From: Gemmatimonadota bacterium
GTDB taxonomy: Bacteria; Gemmatimonadota; Gemmatimonadetes; Longimicrobiales; RSA9
Assembly (NCBI GenBank): GCA_012027055.1
Contig: VEPF01000007.1
Span: 1 to 10,916 of the forward strand
Length of the DNA stretch: 10,916 nucleotides
Reading direction: 5' to 3'
A program made the translations under genes and the position numbers. Of the stretch, positions 1 through 5,957 are shown piece after piece. How positions within the stretch are numbered: the first letter of the stretch is position 1; each line of letters opens with the position of its first letter. The notes beneath the pieces were generated by a model. That model saw nothing but the letters and a program-made list of their open reading frames with translations. It was not told where the DNA came from and did no database searches.

Positions 1-1172
1 GGCGTCACGGCCAGCAGCAGCACGTCATTCACATCCCCGGCCAGCACGCCACCCTGGATCGCCGCCCCGATCGCCACCACCTCGTCCGGGTTCACGCCCT
101 TGTGCGGCTCTTTCCCGAAGAACTCCTTCACGATCTGCTGCACCTTCGGGATCCGGGTCGAGCCGCCTACCAGGATCACCTCATCCACCTGTTCCGGCGT
201 GAGCCCCGCGTCTTTCAGCGCCTGCTGCATCGGCGGCATGGTGCGCCGGAACAGCTCATCCAGCAGCTGCTCCAGCTTGGCCCGCGTCAGCGACATGTTC
301 AAGTGCTTCGGGCCTTCCTGCGTCGCCGTGATGAACGGCAGGTTGATGTCCGTGGTCTGCGTGGTGGACAGCTCCATCTTGGCCTTCTCGGCCGCTTCCT
401 TCAGGCGCTGCAACGCCATCGCATCCCGGGACAGATCGATCCCCTGGTCCCGCTTGAACTCCTCGATCAGCCAGTCGATGATCTTCTGGTCGAAGTCGTC
501 ACCGCCGAGGTGCGTGTCGCCGTTCGTGGCCTTCACCTCGAAGACCCCGTCTCCGAGCTCCAGGATCGAGATGTCGTAGGTGCCGCCTCCCAGGTCGTAC
601 ACCGCGATGGTCTCGTCCTTCTTCTTGTCCAGGCCGTACGCCAGCGCCGCCGCGGTCGGCTCGTTGATGATCCGCAGCACTTCCAGCCCCGAGATCCGGC
701 CCGCGTCCTTGGTCGCCTGGCGCTGCGAGTCGTTGAAGTACGCCGGCACCGTCACCACCGCCTGCCGCACTTCCTGGCCCAGGTATTCCTCCGCCGTCTG
801 CTTCATCTTCTGCAGGATCATCGCCGAGATCTCCGGGGGCGTGAACGCCTTGTCCACGTTCGGGATCTTCACCTCGACGCGGTTCTGCGCGTCACCGCGA
901 ATGTCGTACGGCACCCGCACCTTCTCGGTCTCCACCTCGTTGGCCTTCCGGCCCATGAAGCGCTTGATGGAGAACACCGTGTTGCGCGGGTTGGTGATCG
1001 CCTGACGCCGGGCTACCTGGCCCACCAGCCGTTCGCCGTCCTTCGTGAACGCCACCACCGACGGTGTGGTCCGGCCACCTTCGGCGTTGGGAATCACCAC
1101 CGGATCGCCGCCTTCCATGACTGCGACCACCGAGTTGGTAGTCCCCAGGTCGATTCCGATTACCTTGCCCAT
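1..1172 (-). CDS. dnaK: Molecular chaperone DnaK (Hsp70), C-terminus outside window
   Basis: ATP-dependent cytoplasmic chaperone working with DnaJ and GrpE. The visible 390 residues form the whole nucleotide-binding domain. Seen: phosphate-binding IDLGTTNS at residues 7-14, the catalytic Lys at 70 (SIKRF), the second Hsp70 signature DLGGGTYDIS at 193-202, the third signature VILVGGSTRIP at 332-342, and the hydrophobic linker DVLLLAVT at 383-390. The window edge falls in that linker, so the substrate-binding domain and lid lie to the left. The start is the ATG at 1170-1172, which gives the family N-terminus MGKVIGIDLG and has GAGGAG five bases upstream. Odd point: the linker reads LLLAVT where E. 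coli has LLLDVT. Its upstream neighbour is a divergent rhomboid gene, so dnaK heads its own transcript, and I found no CIRCE operator. Identity is certain. Confidence 0.98.
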   Translation of the reverse strand, partial: MGKVIGIDLGTTNSVVAVMEGGDPVVIPNAEGGRTTPSVVAFTKDGERLVGQVARRQAITNPRNTVFSIKRFMGRKANEVETEKVRVPYDIRGDAQNRVEVKIPNVDKAFTPPEISAMILQKMKQTAEEYLGQEVRQAVVTVPAYFNDSQRQATKDAGRISGLEVLRIINEPTAAALAYGLDKKKDETIAVYDLGGGTYDISILELGDGVFEVKATNGDTHLGGDDFDQKIIDWLIEEFKRDQGIDLSRDAMALQRLKEAAEKAKMELSTTQTTDINLPFITATQEGPKHLNMSLTRAKLEQLLDELFRRTMPPMQQALKDAGLTPEQVDEVILVGGSTRIPKVQQIVKEFFGKEPHKGVNPDEVVAIGAAIQGGVLAGDVNDVLLLAVT

Positions 1173-1177
1173 CTGCT

Positions 1178-1183
1178 CTCCTC
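1178..1183 (-). promoter_or_regulatory. Ribosome binding site of dnaK
   Basis: Read on the minus strand this is GAGGAG, five bases before the ATG at 1172. It fixes the dnaK start together with the conserved N-terminus. Confidence 0.8.
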
Positions 1184-1236
1184 GCGTGAGAAATCGGCCG
1201 GTTCAGCCCCGGCGCGGTGGTGATTGTGCGCTCGAA

Positions 1237-1259
1237 CGCAGCCGCCCGGAGGCGGCGCG
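1237..1259 (-). other. UCCG-capped hairpin in repeat copy 1
   Basis: Stem GCCGCC/GGCGGC (1241-1246 with 1251-1256) closes a four-base loop, and CGC/GCG (1237-1239 with 1257-1259) extends it across one bulged A at 1240. As minus-strand RNA the loop reads C(UCCG)G, a member of the very stable UNCG tetraloop class. As plus-strand RNA the loop would be CGGA. That asymmetry favours a role in minus-strand RNA, meaning the dnaK leader; this is an inference. Confidence 0.6.
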
Positions 1260-1309
1260 CCCCAAACCTGCCGGCGCCGGCCCGGCGCGGTGGTGATTGT
1301 GCGCCCGAG

Positions 1310-1332
1310 CGCAGCCGCCCGGAGGCGGCGCG
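1310..1332 (-). other. UCCG-capped hairpin in repeat copy 2
   Basis: This is the same structure as in copy 1, 73 bases further on: stem 1314-1319 with 1324-1329, loop 1320-1323, and outer CGC/GCG at 1310-1312 and 1330-1332 around a bulged A. All stem and loop bases are identical to copy 1, while the flanking differences fall outside the stem. No T-run follows on either strand, so it is not a classical intrinsic terminator. Confidence 0.6.
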
Positions 1333-1394
1333 CCCCAACCTGCCAGCGCCGGCCCGTTACCGGGTCGCACTTCCTGCCTGCAACGCGCGCGCCT

Positions 1395-1414
1395 GCCGTT
1401 CATGCCATAACGGC
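1395..1414. other. Inverted repeat in dnaK / rhomboid gap
   Basis: The arms GCCGTT (1395-1400) and AACGGC (1409-1414) are separated by eight bases. The spacing and AT-richer core suit either a small hairpin or a protein-binding dyad. It lies between the tandem repeat and the rhomboid gene. Function unknown. Confidence 0.4.
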
Positions 1415-1433
1415 GCGAAAGGCGGCCCCTGAC

Positions 1434-1453
1434 GCGTCGCTACGGCAGGACCG
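1434..1453. repeat. 20-base dispersed repeat, copy A
   Basis: The sequence GCGTCGCTACGGCAGGACCG is identical to 4956-4975. Copy B covers the thiD stop codon. Read on the minus strand, copy A also gives a frame ending PAVLP-stop, against PPVLP-stop in thiD. It may be a shared mobile or repetitive fragment, or a trace of a lost gene end. Confidence 0.75.
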
Positions 1454-1543
1454 CCGGCGGCCCGCCGTGGGCGCGCAAGGGCCGCTGGCGCGGAATGGAC
1501 GCTGCACGGGGCGGTGCATAGCTTTCGCCCCCGACCGGATCGC

Positions 1544-1548
1544 GAGGT
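1544..1548 (+). promoter_or_regulatory. Ribosome binding site favouring the TTG start of the rhomboid gene
   Basis: GAGGT lies seven bases before the TTG at 1556. The alternative GTG at 1514 has no comparable purine-rich site, so this decides the start. Confidence 0.55.
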
Positions 1549-1555
1549 AGCCGGC

Positions 1556-2296
1556 TTGTTCCCGTTGCGCGACGAGAATCCCACGCTGCTGGTACCGTTC
1601 GTCACGATCGGCCTGATCGTGGTCAACGTGGGTGTGTGGCTGTACGTGCAGGGCGGGGGCACGGCGCCGGACGAGCTGCGGCAGACGGTATGCACGTTCG
1701 GGATGATTCCTGCGGAGATCACGGGTTTGACTGGCGGTTATCCCGGGATCGACCTGGGGCCGGGGGGGCCGTCCTGCAGGTTCGGGGGTCTGACCTGGCA
1801 GACGGCTCTGCCCAGCATGTTCCTGCACGGCGGCTGGGTGCATCTGATCTCGAACATGTGGTTCCTCTGGCTGTTCGGGAACAACATCGAAGACAGCATG
1901 GGGCATCTGCGCTTTCTCGGGTTCTACCTGCTGGCGGGCCTGGCGGCTGCGGCCGCGCACACGCTGTCCAATCCCGGGAGCATGGTGCCGACCGTCGGAG
2001 CCTCGGGCGCGATCAGCGGCATCATGGGTGCCTACCTGGTGCTCTACCCGCGCATCCGCATCCAGACCCTGATCTTCGTATTCATCTTCATCCGCGTGGC
2101 CACGGTGCCCGCGTGGGTGGTCCTGATCCTGTGGTTCGCGACGCAGGTGCTTTCCGGGTACACCGACGCGGTGACCCGATCCGGCGTCGCGTTCTGGGCA
2201 CACATCGGAGGATTCCTTGCCGGAGTGGCGTTGGTGAAGCTGTTCGTGAACCAGGCCCTGGTGCGGGCGCGAAGCGCGCGTGTCACCGCGATCTGA
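1556..2296 (+). CDS. Rhomboid family intramembrane serine protease
   Basis: Multi-pass inner-membrane protease that cleaves transmembrane segments of other membrane proteins through a Ser-His dyad. Counting from the TTG start (246 residues), the nucleophile is Ser150 in GASG and the base His216 in AHIGGF. The L1-loop region carries HGGWVHLISNMWFLWLFGNN (91-110), typical of the family. At least six hydrophobic segments are visible, starting with LVPFVTIGLIVVNVGVWLYV at 12-31. A long loop between segments 1 and 2 contains two Cys that could pair. The TTG start is preferred because GAGGT precedes it and the protein then begins FPLRDENP, as many relatives do; a GTG at 1514 would add 14 residues. 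The purine phosphorylase gene follows 60 bases downstream on the same strand, a possible co-transcript. Substrate unknown. Confidence 0.93.
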   Translation: MFPLRDENPTLLVPFVTIGLIVVNVGVWLYVQGGGTAPDELRQTVCTFGMIPAEITGLTGGYPGIDLGPGGPSCRFGGLTWQTALPSMFLHGGWVHLISNMWFLWLFGNNIEDSMGHLRFLGFYLLAGLAAAAAHTLSNPGSMVPTVGASGAISGIMGAYLVLYPRIRIQTLIFVFIFIRVATVPAWVVLILWFATQVLSGYTDAVTRSGVAFWAHIGGFLAGVALVKLFVNQALVRARSARVTAI

Positions 2297-2346
2297 GACA
2301 CCCCCGGCACACGCACGAACGTCTGGCGAGAGGCAGGTGGAGACGT

Positions 2347-2351
2347 GGAGG
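2347..2351 (+). promoter_or_regulatory. Ribosome binding site of the purine phosphorylase gene
   Basis: GGAGG sits five bases before the ATG at 2357. It supports that start over the in-frame GTG at 2345, which overlaps this site. Confidence 0.7.
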
Positions 2352-2356
2352 CTCGG

Positions 2357-3181
2357 ATGACGACACCCGATCCCGTACGTGTGGCAGCCGACTTGCGCGC
2401 GCGCCTGGGAGCGCCGCGCCTGGGCCTGATCCTGGGCTCGGGGCTGGGCGCGCTGGCGGACGAATTCTCTGCAGCCGTACGGGTGCCGTACGACGAGATA
2501 CCGGGTTTCTCGACGGCCAGTGTGGCCGGCCATGCCGGGGCGCTGGTGAGTGGCACGCTGGAGGGGGTATCGTGCGTTGCGCTCCAGGGCCGGGCACACC
2601 TGTACGAGGGACATCGGGCGGATGAGGTGGCGTTCCCGGCCCGGGTGCTGATCGCCCTGGGAGTGCGGGGGCTGATCGTCACCAATGCGGCGGGCGGCAT
2701 CAATCCCCGCTTCCGGCCGGGCGATCTGATGCTGATCGACGATCACATCAACTTCCTGTGGCAGAACCCCCTGATCGGGCCGGTGCGGGACGGTGAGCAG
2801 AGGTTCCCCGACATGTCCCGGCCGTATGACCGCGACTGGCAGCAGCTGGCCGAGCGTTGCGCCCTGGACGAGAAGGTCCGGCTGGTGCGCGGGGTGTACA
2901 TTGCGGTGCTCGGACCGTCCTACGAGACCCGGGCGGAGATCGGCATGTTCCGCCGCGTCGGGGCCGACGCGGTCGGCATGAGCACCGTGCCCGAGGTCCT
3001 GGTAGCCCGCACCGCGGGGGTGCGCGTGCTCGGCGTTTCGCTGATCACCAACCCCGCCGCCGATCTGTCTCCCACCCCGCTCGACCACGCGGAGGTGATC
3101 GCAGCCGGTGAAGCGGCCCGGTTGGACTTCTCGCGCCTGCTGCGGCGCATCATCCGGGAGGCGGCACCGGAGCTGGTTTGA
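2357..3181 (+). CDS. punA: Purine nucleoside phosphorylase (trimeric, PNP/MTAP family)
   Basis: Cytoplasmic enzyme of purine salvage that splits (deoxy)inosine and (deoxy)guanosine with phosphate into the base and (deoxy)ribose-1-phosphate. The 274 residues match the usual length of the trimeric family. Seen in order: phosphate loop GSGLG at 27-31, GRAHLYEGH at 78-86 (Arg and His for phosphate), TNAAGG at 109-114, GPSYETRAE at 186-194, GMSTVPE at 207-213 and TNPAAD at 231-236 followed by His244. By alignment with human PNP, Glu190 and Asn232 correspond to the base-binding Glu201 and Asn243. Methylthioadenosine phosphorylases carry Ser and Asp there, so a nucleoside phosphorylase for 6-oxopurines is the better call. 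The ATG is chosen because GGAGG precedes it. A strong stem-loop lies 30 bases past the stop. Confidence 0.95.
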   Translation: MTTPDPVRVAADLRARLGAPRLGLILGSGLGALADEFSAAVRVPYDEIPGFSTASVAGHAGALVSGTLEGVSCVALQGRAHLYEGHRADEVAFPARVLIALGVRGLIVTNAAGGINPRFRPGDLMLIDDHINFLWQNPLIGPVRDGEQRFPDMSRPYDRDWQQLAERCALDEKVRLVRGVYIAVLGPSYETRAEIGMFRRVGADAVGMSTVPEVLVARTAGVRVLGVSLITNPAADLSPTPLDHAEVIAAGEAARLDFSRLLRRIIREAAPELV

Positions 3182-3211
3182 ACCGCCGGAGGCTGGCGTA
3201 TGTCGCTGATC

Positions 3212-3248
3212 GGCCTCCGGCCGGAGCGCTTGCTCCGGCCGGAGCGCC
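3212..3248 (+). other. Long GC-rich stem-loop after the purine phosphorylase gene
   Basis: The two 13-base arms CTCCGGCCGGAGC (3215-3227) and GCTCCGGCCGGAG (3232-3244) pair perfectly around a GCTT loop. GGC (3212-3214) can add three pairs with GCC (3246-3248) if one C bulges. Each arm is itself nearly a palindrome. It lies 30 bases after the stop at 3181 and could halt polymerase or protect the transcript 3' end, but no T-run follows, so I do not call it an intrinsic terminator. Confidence 0.6.
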
Positions 3249-3308
3249 ATCCCCACATTCCCCTCCGCCCCCGAGCCCTACCTGTCGTTCGCGCGACGCG
3301 CAATCCGG

Positions 3309-3323
3309 GCCGGTTGAACCGGC
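3309..3323. promoter_or_regulatory. Perfect dyad just upstream of the solute-binding protein gene
   Basis: GCCGGTT and AACCGGC flank a single G, a perfect seven-base inverted repeat ending seven bases before the ribosome binding site (3331-3335). The one-base centre makes an RNA hairpin unlikely, whereas a dimeric protein site on DNA is plausible. No regulator gene is nearby, so an operator role is only a guess. Confidence 0.3.
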
Positions 3324-3330
3324 GAGGAGT

Positions 3331-3335
3331 GGAGG
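3331..3335 (+). promoter_or_regulatory. Ribosome binding site of the solute-binding protein gene
   Basis: GGAGG, five bases before the ATG at 3341. It rules out the upstream in-frame ATG at 3200, which would put a non-signal sequence before the lipoprotein signal. Confidence 0.8.
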
Positions 3336-3340
3336 ACGCG

Positions 3341-5035
3341 ATGAGAGCAATGACCGGCAGCCTGCTGCTGACAGCCGGCCTTGCGTCGATCCTGGTTGCC
3401 TGCACCGATCGCCGTCCCCCTGTGGACACGGCGACCGTGGCCGTGCCGGGCGGCACCCTGGTGATCGGCGGGCCCGCCGATCTGCGGGAGGCCAACAGCC
3501 TCGTCGCGAACGAGAAATACACCCAGGAAGTCAACCGCTACCTGCTGTTCCTGCCGCTGCTGCACTATGGCCCGAACCTGGAATTCCAGCCGGCGCTGGC
3601 CAGCAGCTGGGAGCTGAACGGAGATACCGCCGCTGTCTTCCACCTGCGCGGCGACGCGCCCTGGGGAGACGGCACGCCGACCCGGGCGCGCGACGTCGTC
3701 TTCACGTACCGCCGTGCAGCCGATCCGCAGACGGGCTACCCGAACGCCGACTACTTCGCGGCGTGGACGGGTGTCGACGAGGTGGATTCGCTGACGGTTC
3801 GGGCGCACTTCCGGCCGCATCAGGAGCCGCTCGCGGGTGTCCCGTTCCTGCCCATCATGCCGGCGCATCTGCTGGACTCGATTCCGCCAGCGCGGCTGGC
3901 GCAGGCGGCGTTCAATCATCACCCGGTCGGCAACGGGCCGTTCCGCTTCGTGGAGTATCGTGCCAACGCCCGCTGGGTGTTCGAGGCCAGTCCCGATTTC
4001 GCGCCTTCGCTGGGCGGGCGGCCGCTGCTGGACCGAATAGTCTGGCGGGTAATCCCCGATGCCACGGCGCAGGCGGCGGAGCTGCGGACCGGCAATCTCG
4101 ACCTCGCCCTGGCCGTCGATCCGCCGCAGTTCGCGGCGCTGGATTCGCTGCCGGATATCCGGGGCGTGGTAAAAGTCTCGCGCCAGTACGGGCTGATCGG
4201 CTGGAACCATCGGCGGCCACCCCTCGGGGACGCCCGCGTCCGGCGCGCGCTCAGCTTCGCGATCGACCGGGGCGAGATCCTGCAGGTCCTGCGCGCGGGC
4301 TACGGGCAGCTGGCAGTCGGTCCGATCGGTCCGTACCACTGGGCCTACGACTCGACCGTCCCACCCCTGCCGTACAGCCCGGATTCCGCCCGGCTGCTGC
4401 TCGCCGAGGCGGCCATCACCGACCGCAACGGCGATGGTCGGCTCGAGCTCGCGGATGGACGCCCATTCCGGATCGAACTGGAGTTCCCGGGCGGCAGCGC
4501 CATCAACCGGGACGTGGCCCAGGTGATCGCCGCCGACCTGCAGGAGCTCGGCGTCCGACTCGAGCAGCGCCCGGTCGACTACAGCGCCATGATCCAGCGC
4601 GTGATCTCGCCGGAACGCAACTTCGATGCTTTCCTCACTTCCTTCGAAAGCGATTTCCGGATCAATCTGCGCGACTTGTTCCACAGCGCCGCGCTCGCCG
4701 GGCCGTACCAGTTCGCTGGCTACCGCAATCCGCGGGTGGACACCCTGATCGACCTGACCTCCCGCACCTTGCCCCGGGCCGAAGCCAGGCCGCTGTACGC
4801 GGAGCTGCAGCGGATCCTGCGAGCCGACCAGCCGTGGGGGTTTCTGTACTATGCGCCCGAGCTGGTACTCGTGTCGGAGCGCGCCCACGGGGTGGACATG
4901 GACGTGCGCGGTGTGCTGGTCAACGCCGGTCGCTGGTGGCTTGCCGGCGGGGGCAGCGTCGCTACGGCAGGACCGGCGGCACCAGGTGATTCAGCGGGCC
5001 GTGTCCGCGGCCCAGGCCTGGAGCCTCCGCGCTAG
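3341..5035 (+). CDS. ABC transporter substrate-binding lipoprotein, family 5 (peptide/solute)
   Basis: Periplasmic lipid-anchored binding protein of the oligopeptide/dipeptide/nickel class (SBP_bac_5), 564 residues. The ATG start gives MRAMTGSLLL followed by a hydrophobic run and lipobox LVAC, so Cys21 should be lipidated. Family landmarks: LPLLHYGPNLEFQPALASSW around 71-90, HLRGDAPWGDGTP at 101-113, VGNGPFRFVEY at 196-206, DARVRRALSFAIDR at 297-310, YSPDSARLLLAEA at 345-357 and GDGRLELADGRPF at 364-376. No permease or ATPase gene lies in the window, so it is an orphan and its ligand cannot be named. Odd point: after NAGRWWLAG the last roughly 28 residues are a Gly/Pro/Ala/Arg-rich tail, mostly encoded antisense to the end of thiD, which looks like read-through past an older stop. 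The stop lies inside a 14-base palindrome. Confidence 0.93.
   Translation: MRAMTGSLLLTAGLASILVACTDRRPPVDTATVAVPGGTLVIGGPADLREANSLVANEKYTQEVNRYLLFLPLLHYGPNLEFQPALASSWELNGDTAAVFHLRGDAPWGDGTPTRARDVVFTYRRAADPQTGYPNADYFAAWTGVDEVDSLTVRAHFRPHQEPLAGVPFLPIMPAHLLDSIPPARLAQAAFNHHPVGNGPFRFVEYRANARWVFEASPDFAPSLGGRPLLDRIVWRVIPDATAQAAELRTGNLDLALAVDPPQFAALDSLPDIRGVVKVSRQYGLIGWNHRRPPLGDARVRRALSFAIDRGEILQVLRAGYGQLAVGPIGPYHWAYDSTVPPLPYSPDSARLLLAEAAITDRNGDGRLELADGRPFRIELEFPGGSAINRDVAQVIAADLQELGVRLEQRPVDYSAMIQRVISPERNFDAFLTSFESDFRINLRDLFHSAALAGPYQFAGYRNPRVDTLIDLTSRTLPRAEARPLYAELQRILRADQPWGFLYYAPELVLVSERAHGVDMDVRGVLVNAGRWWLAGGGSVATAGPAAPGDSAGRVRGPGLEPPR
4956..4975. repeat. 20-base dispersed repeat, copy B
   Basis: Identical to 1434-1453. 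It straddles the thiD stop codon (4962-4964 on the minus strand) and falls at the point where the solute-binding protein leaves its conserved fold and enters its unusual tail. Confidence 0.75.
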
Positions 5036-5768
5036 CGCGGTGCACGTAATCCCGCGCGCTCTCCACCGCGGCCACCAGCATCGCCCCGCGCGCCAACCCC
5101 GCGGCGATCGCGGCCGAGAGGGTGCACCCAGTCCCGTGCGTGCTGCTGGTTGCGATGCGTCCATGGGGATAGGCCAGCAGCTGCTCGCCGACGCACAGCA
5201 CGTCCACCATCGCCTCGCTCGCCAGGTGTCCGCCCTTGACCAGCGCGGCGCGTGCTCCCAAGTCCACGAGCTGCCGGGCCGCCCGCTCCATCTCCGCCAC
5301 GGTGCGCACCGGCGCTCCCGTGAGTAGCGCCGCCTCGTCGAGGTTGGGCGTCACCAGGGCAGCCAGCGGCACCAGCCGCTCCAGCAGTGCCTGCTCAGCG
5401 CCACGATCCAGCAGTCGGTCGCCGCTGGTGGCGACCATCACCGGGTCCAGGACGTAGGCCAACCCGGGTTGCTCGCCAAGCGTCTCGGCCACCGCCGCGA
5501 TCACCCCTGCGCTCGCGAGCATGCCGGTCTTGCAGGCGGCCGGTCGCAGGTCGTCCACCACCGCCATGATCTGCGCTCGGACCAGGGCCGGCGGCAGCGC
5601 CAGCCAGTCGCTCACACCAAGGGTGTTCTGCACGGTGATGGCTGTGAGCGCACTCGTGCCGAACACGCCGTAGGCGTGGAAGGTCTTGAGGTCCGCCTGG
5701 ATTCCGGCCCCGCCGCCACTGTCACTGCCAGCGATGGTGAGGGCCACGGGCATGTTCCGGGTCTTCAC
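4962..5768 (-). CDS. thiD: Hydroxymethylpyrimidine/phosphomethylpyrimidine kinase ThiD
   Basis: Thiamine synthesis, pyrimidine branch: phosphorylates HMP to HMP-P and then HMP-PP in the cytoplasm, ready for condensation by ThiE. The 268 residues are a normal length for the ribokinase-like ThiD. Seen: AGSDSGGGAGIQADLK at 13-28, KTGML at 80-84, DPVMVATSGDRLL at 108-120, TPNLDEAALL at 140-149, KGGH at 178-181 and the anion-hole/active-site HGTGCTLSAAIAAGLARG at 211-228 with Cys215. The start is a GTG at 5768 with AGGA eight bases upstream; an ATG five codons later lacks a site. No ThiE domain is fused. No TPP riboswitch is recognisable upstream. Its 3' end overlaps the convergent solute-binding protein gene by 74 bases. 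thiO lies 1.8 kb away in a separate transcript. Confidence 0.96.
   Translation of the reverse strand: MKTRNMPVALTIAGSDSGGGAGIQADLKTFHAYGVFGTSALTAITVQNTLGVSDWLALPPALVRAQIMAVVDDLRPAACKTGMLASAGVIAAVAETLGEQPGLAYVLDPVMVATSGDRLLDRGAEQALLERLVPLAALVTPNLDEAALLTGAPVRTVAEMERAARQLVDLGARAALVKGGHLASEAMVDVLCVGEQLLAYPHGRIATSSTHGTGCTLSAAIAAGLARGAMLVAAVESARDYVHRASAEAPGLGRGHGPLNHLVPPVLP
5027..5040. other. 14-base perfect palindrome at the solute-binding protein stop
   Basis: CCGCGCTAGCGCGG is fully self-complementary and holds the TAG stop (5033-5035) at its centre, while also coding for part of thiD (His-Arg-Ala-Ser-Ala-Glu region, about residues 243-248). As RNA from either strand it could fold only as a tight hairpin. 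It may simply be chance in GC-rich sequence. Confidence 0.4.
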
Positions 5769-5957
5769 GTCGCGATTCCTGTCGGTTGTTCGGGCGGCGC
5801 AACCTACTTCCGCGGCCCTCTCCGAGCCAAGCCCATGGCCGTTCGAGGCGTGTGCGGCAGCGCTCGTTTTCCGGCGTCCCGGGTTCCGGCTGCGCGCGCC
5901 TCGCCGCGACAGGCCGTCGGTCGCACTCCTCCCGGCATGCCCGGGAACGTATGTTGA
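5769..5957. other. Divergent thiD / RNA methyltransferase gap
   Basis: This 189-base region must drive thiD leftward and the methyltransferase-peptidase pair rightward. I found no TPP-riboswitch core, no clear promoter pair and no gene. An imperfect dyad, CCCGG-CATG-CCCGGG, lies near 5931-5945. Confidence 0.5.

Larger units (their letters stand above)
1208..1352. repeat. 73-bp tandem direct repeat, two copies
   Basis: Copy 1 spans 1208-1280 and copy 2 spans 1281-1352. They match at all but three substitutions (at 1232, 1236 and 1272 of copy 1) and one missing A in copy 2, and they abut without spacer. A few bases after copy 2 (CCCG) could begin a third copy before similarity stops. Each unit holds a GC-rich hairpin and a CCGGCGCCGG-type palindrome at its end; the palindrome is perfect in copy 1 and broken in copy 2. 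I saw no further copy in this window. Lying 36 bases upstream of the dnaK start codon, it probably falls in the dnaK leader or promoter region. Confidence 0.9.
1173..1555. other. Divergent dnaK / rhomboid intergenic region
   Basis: This 383-base gap separates dnaK (leftward) from the rhomboid gene (rightward), so it should carry both promoters and both 5' leaders. It holds a 73-bp tandem duplication next to dnaK (1208-1352), a dyad at 1395-1414 and a 20-base sequence repeated elsewhere (1434-1453). Open frames here are fragmentary, change frame across the repeat and resemble no protein I know. I could not find a convincing sigma-70 or heat-shock promoter, nor a CIRCE inverted repeat. If the rhomboid GTG at 1514 is used instead of the TTG at 1556, the gap shrinks to 341 bases. 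Confidence 0.7.

Noticed and set aside
102..1223. A 373-codon plus-strand frame opposite dnaK.
   Set aside because: It is antisense to an unmistakable DnaK; the Arg/His/Leu-rich translation is a shadow.
1208..1352. Repeat considered as a CRISPR array.
   Set aside because: The two units abut with no spacer, are 72-73 bases long and have no cas genes nearby.
1173..1555. CIRCE (HrcA operator) or heat-shock promoter for dnaK.
   Set aside because: No TTAGCACTC/GAGTGCTAA-like pair and no convincing sigma-32 or sigma-70 boxes were found by eye.
1400..3256. A 618-codon open frame on the minus strand opposite the rhomboid and purine phosphorylase genes.
   Set aside because: It is antisense to two clear protein families. 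Its composition (Arg/Pro/His/Gln-rich) is that of a GC-rich shadow frame, and it shows no motif.
4424..4441. EF-hand-like DRNGDGRL stretch in the solute-binding protein (residues 361-368).
   Set aside because: Short Asp/Asn/Gly-rich turns at this position occur in family-5 binding proteins, and there is no paired EF-hand helix, so calcium binding is not supported.
3278..4888. A 536-codon minus-strand frame opposite the solute-binding protein.
   Set aside because: It is a shadow of a well-supported gene with no recognisable domain and no ribosome site.
5950..5955. TATGTT as a -10 box for the RNA methyltransferase gene.
   Set aside because: There is no -35-like sequence at the right distance, and the implied start site would fall on or after the first ATG.
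5769..5957. TPP riboswitch upstream of thiD.
   Set aside because: The conserved cores, such as CUGAGA and the ACCUGAU...GGAUAAUGCC region, are absent on the minus strand.
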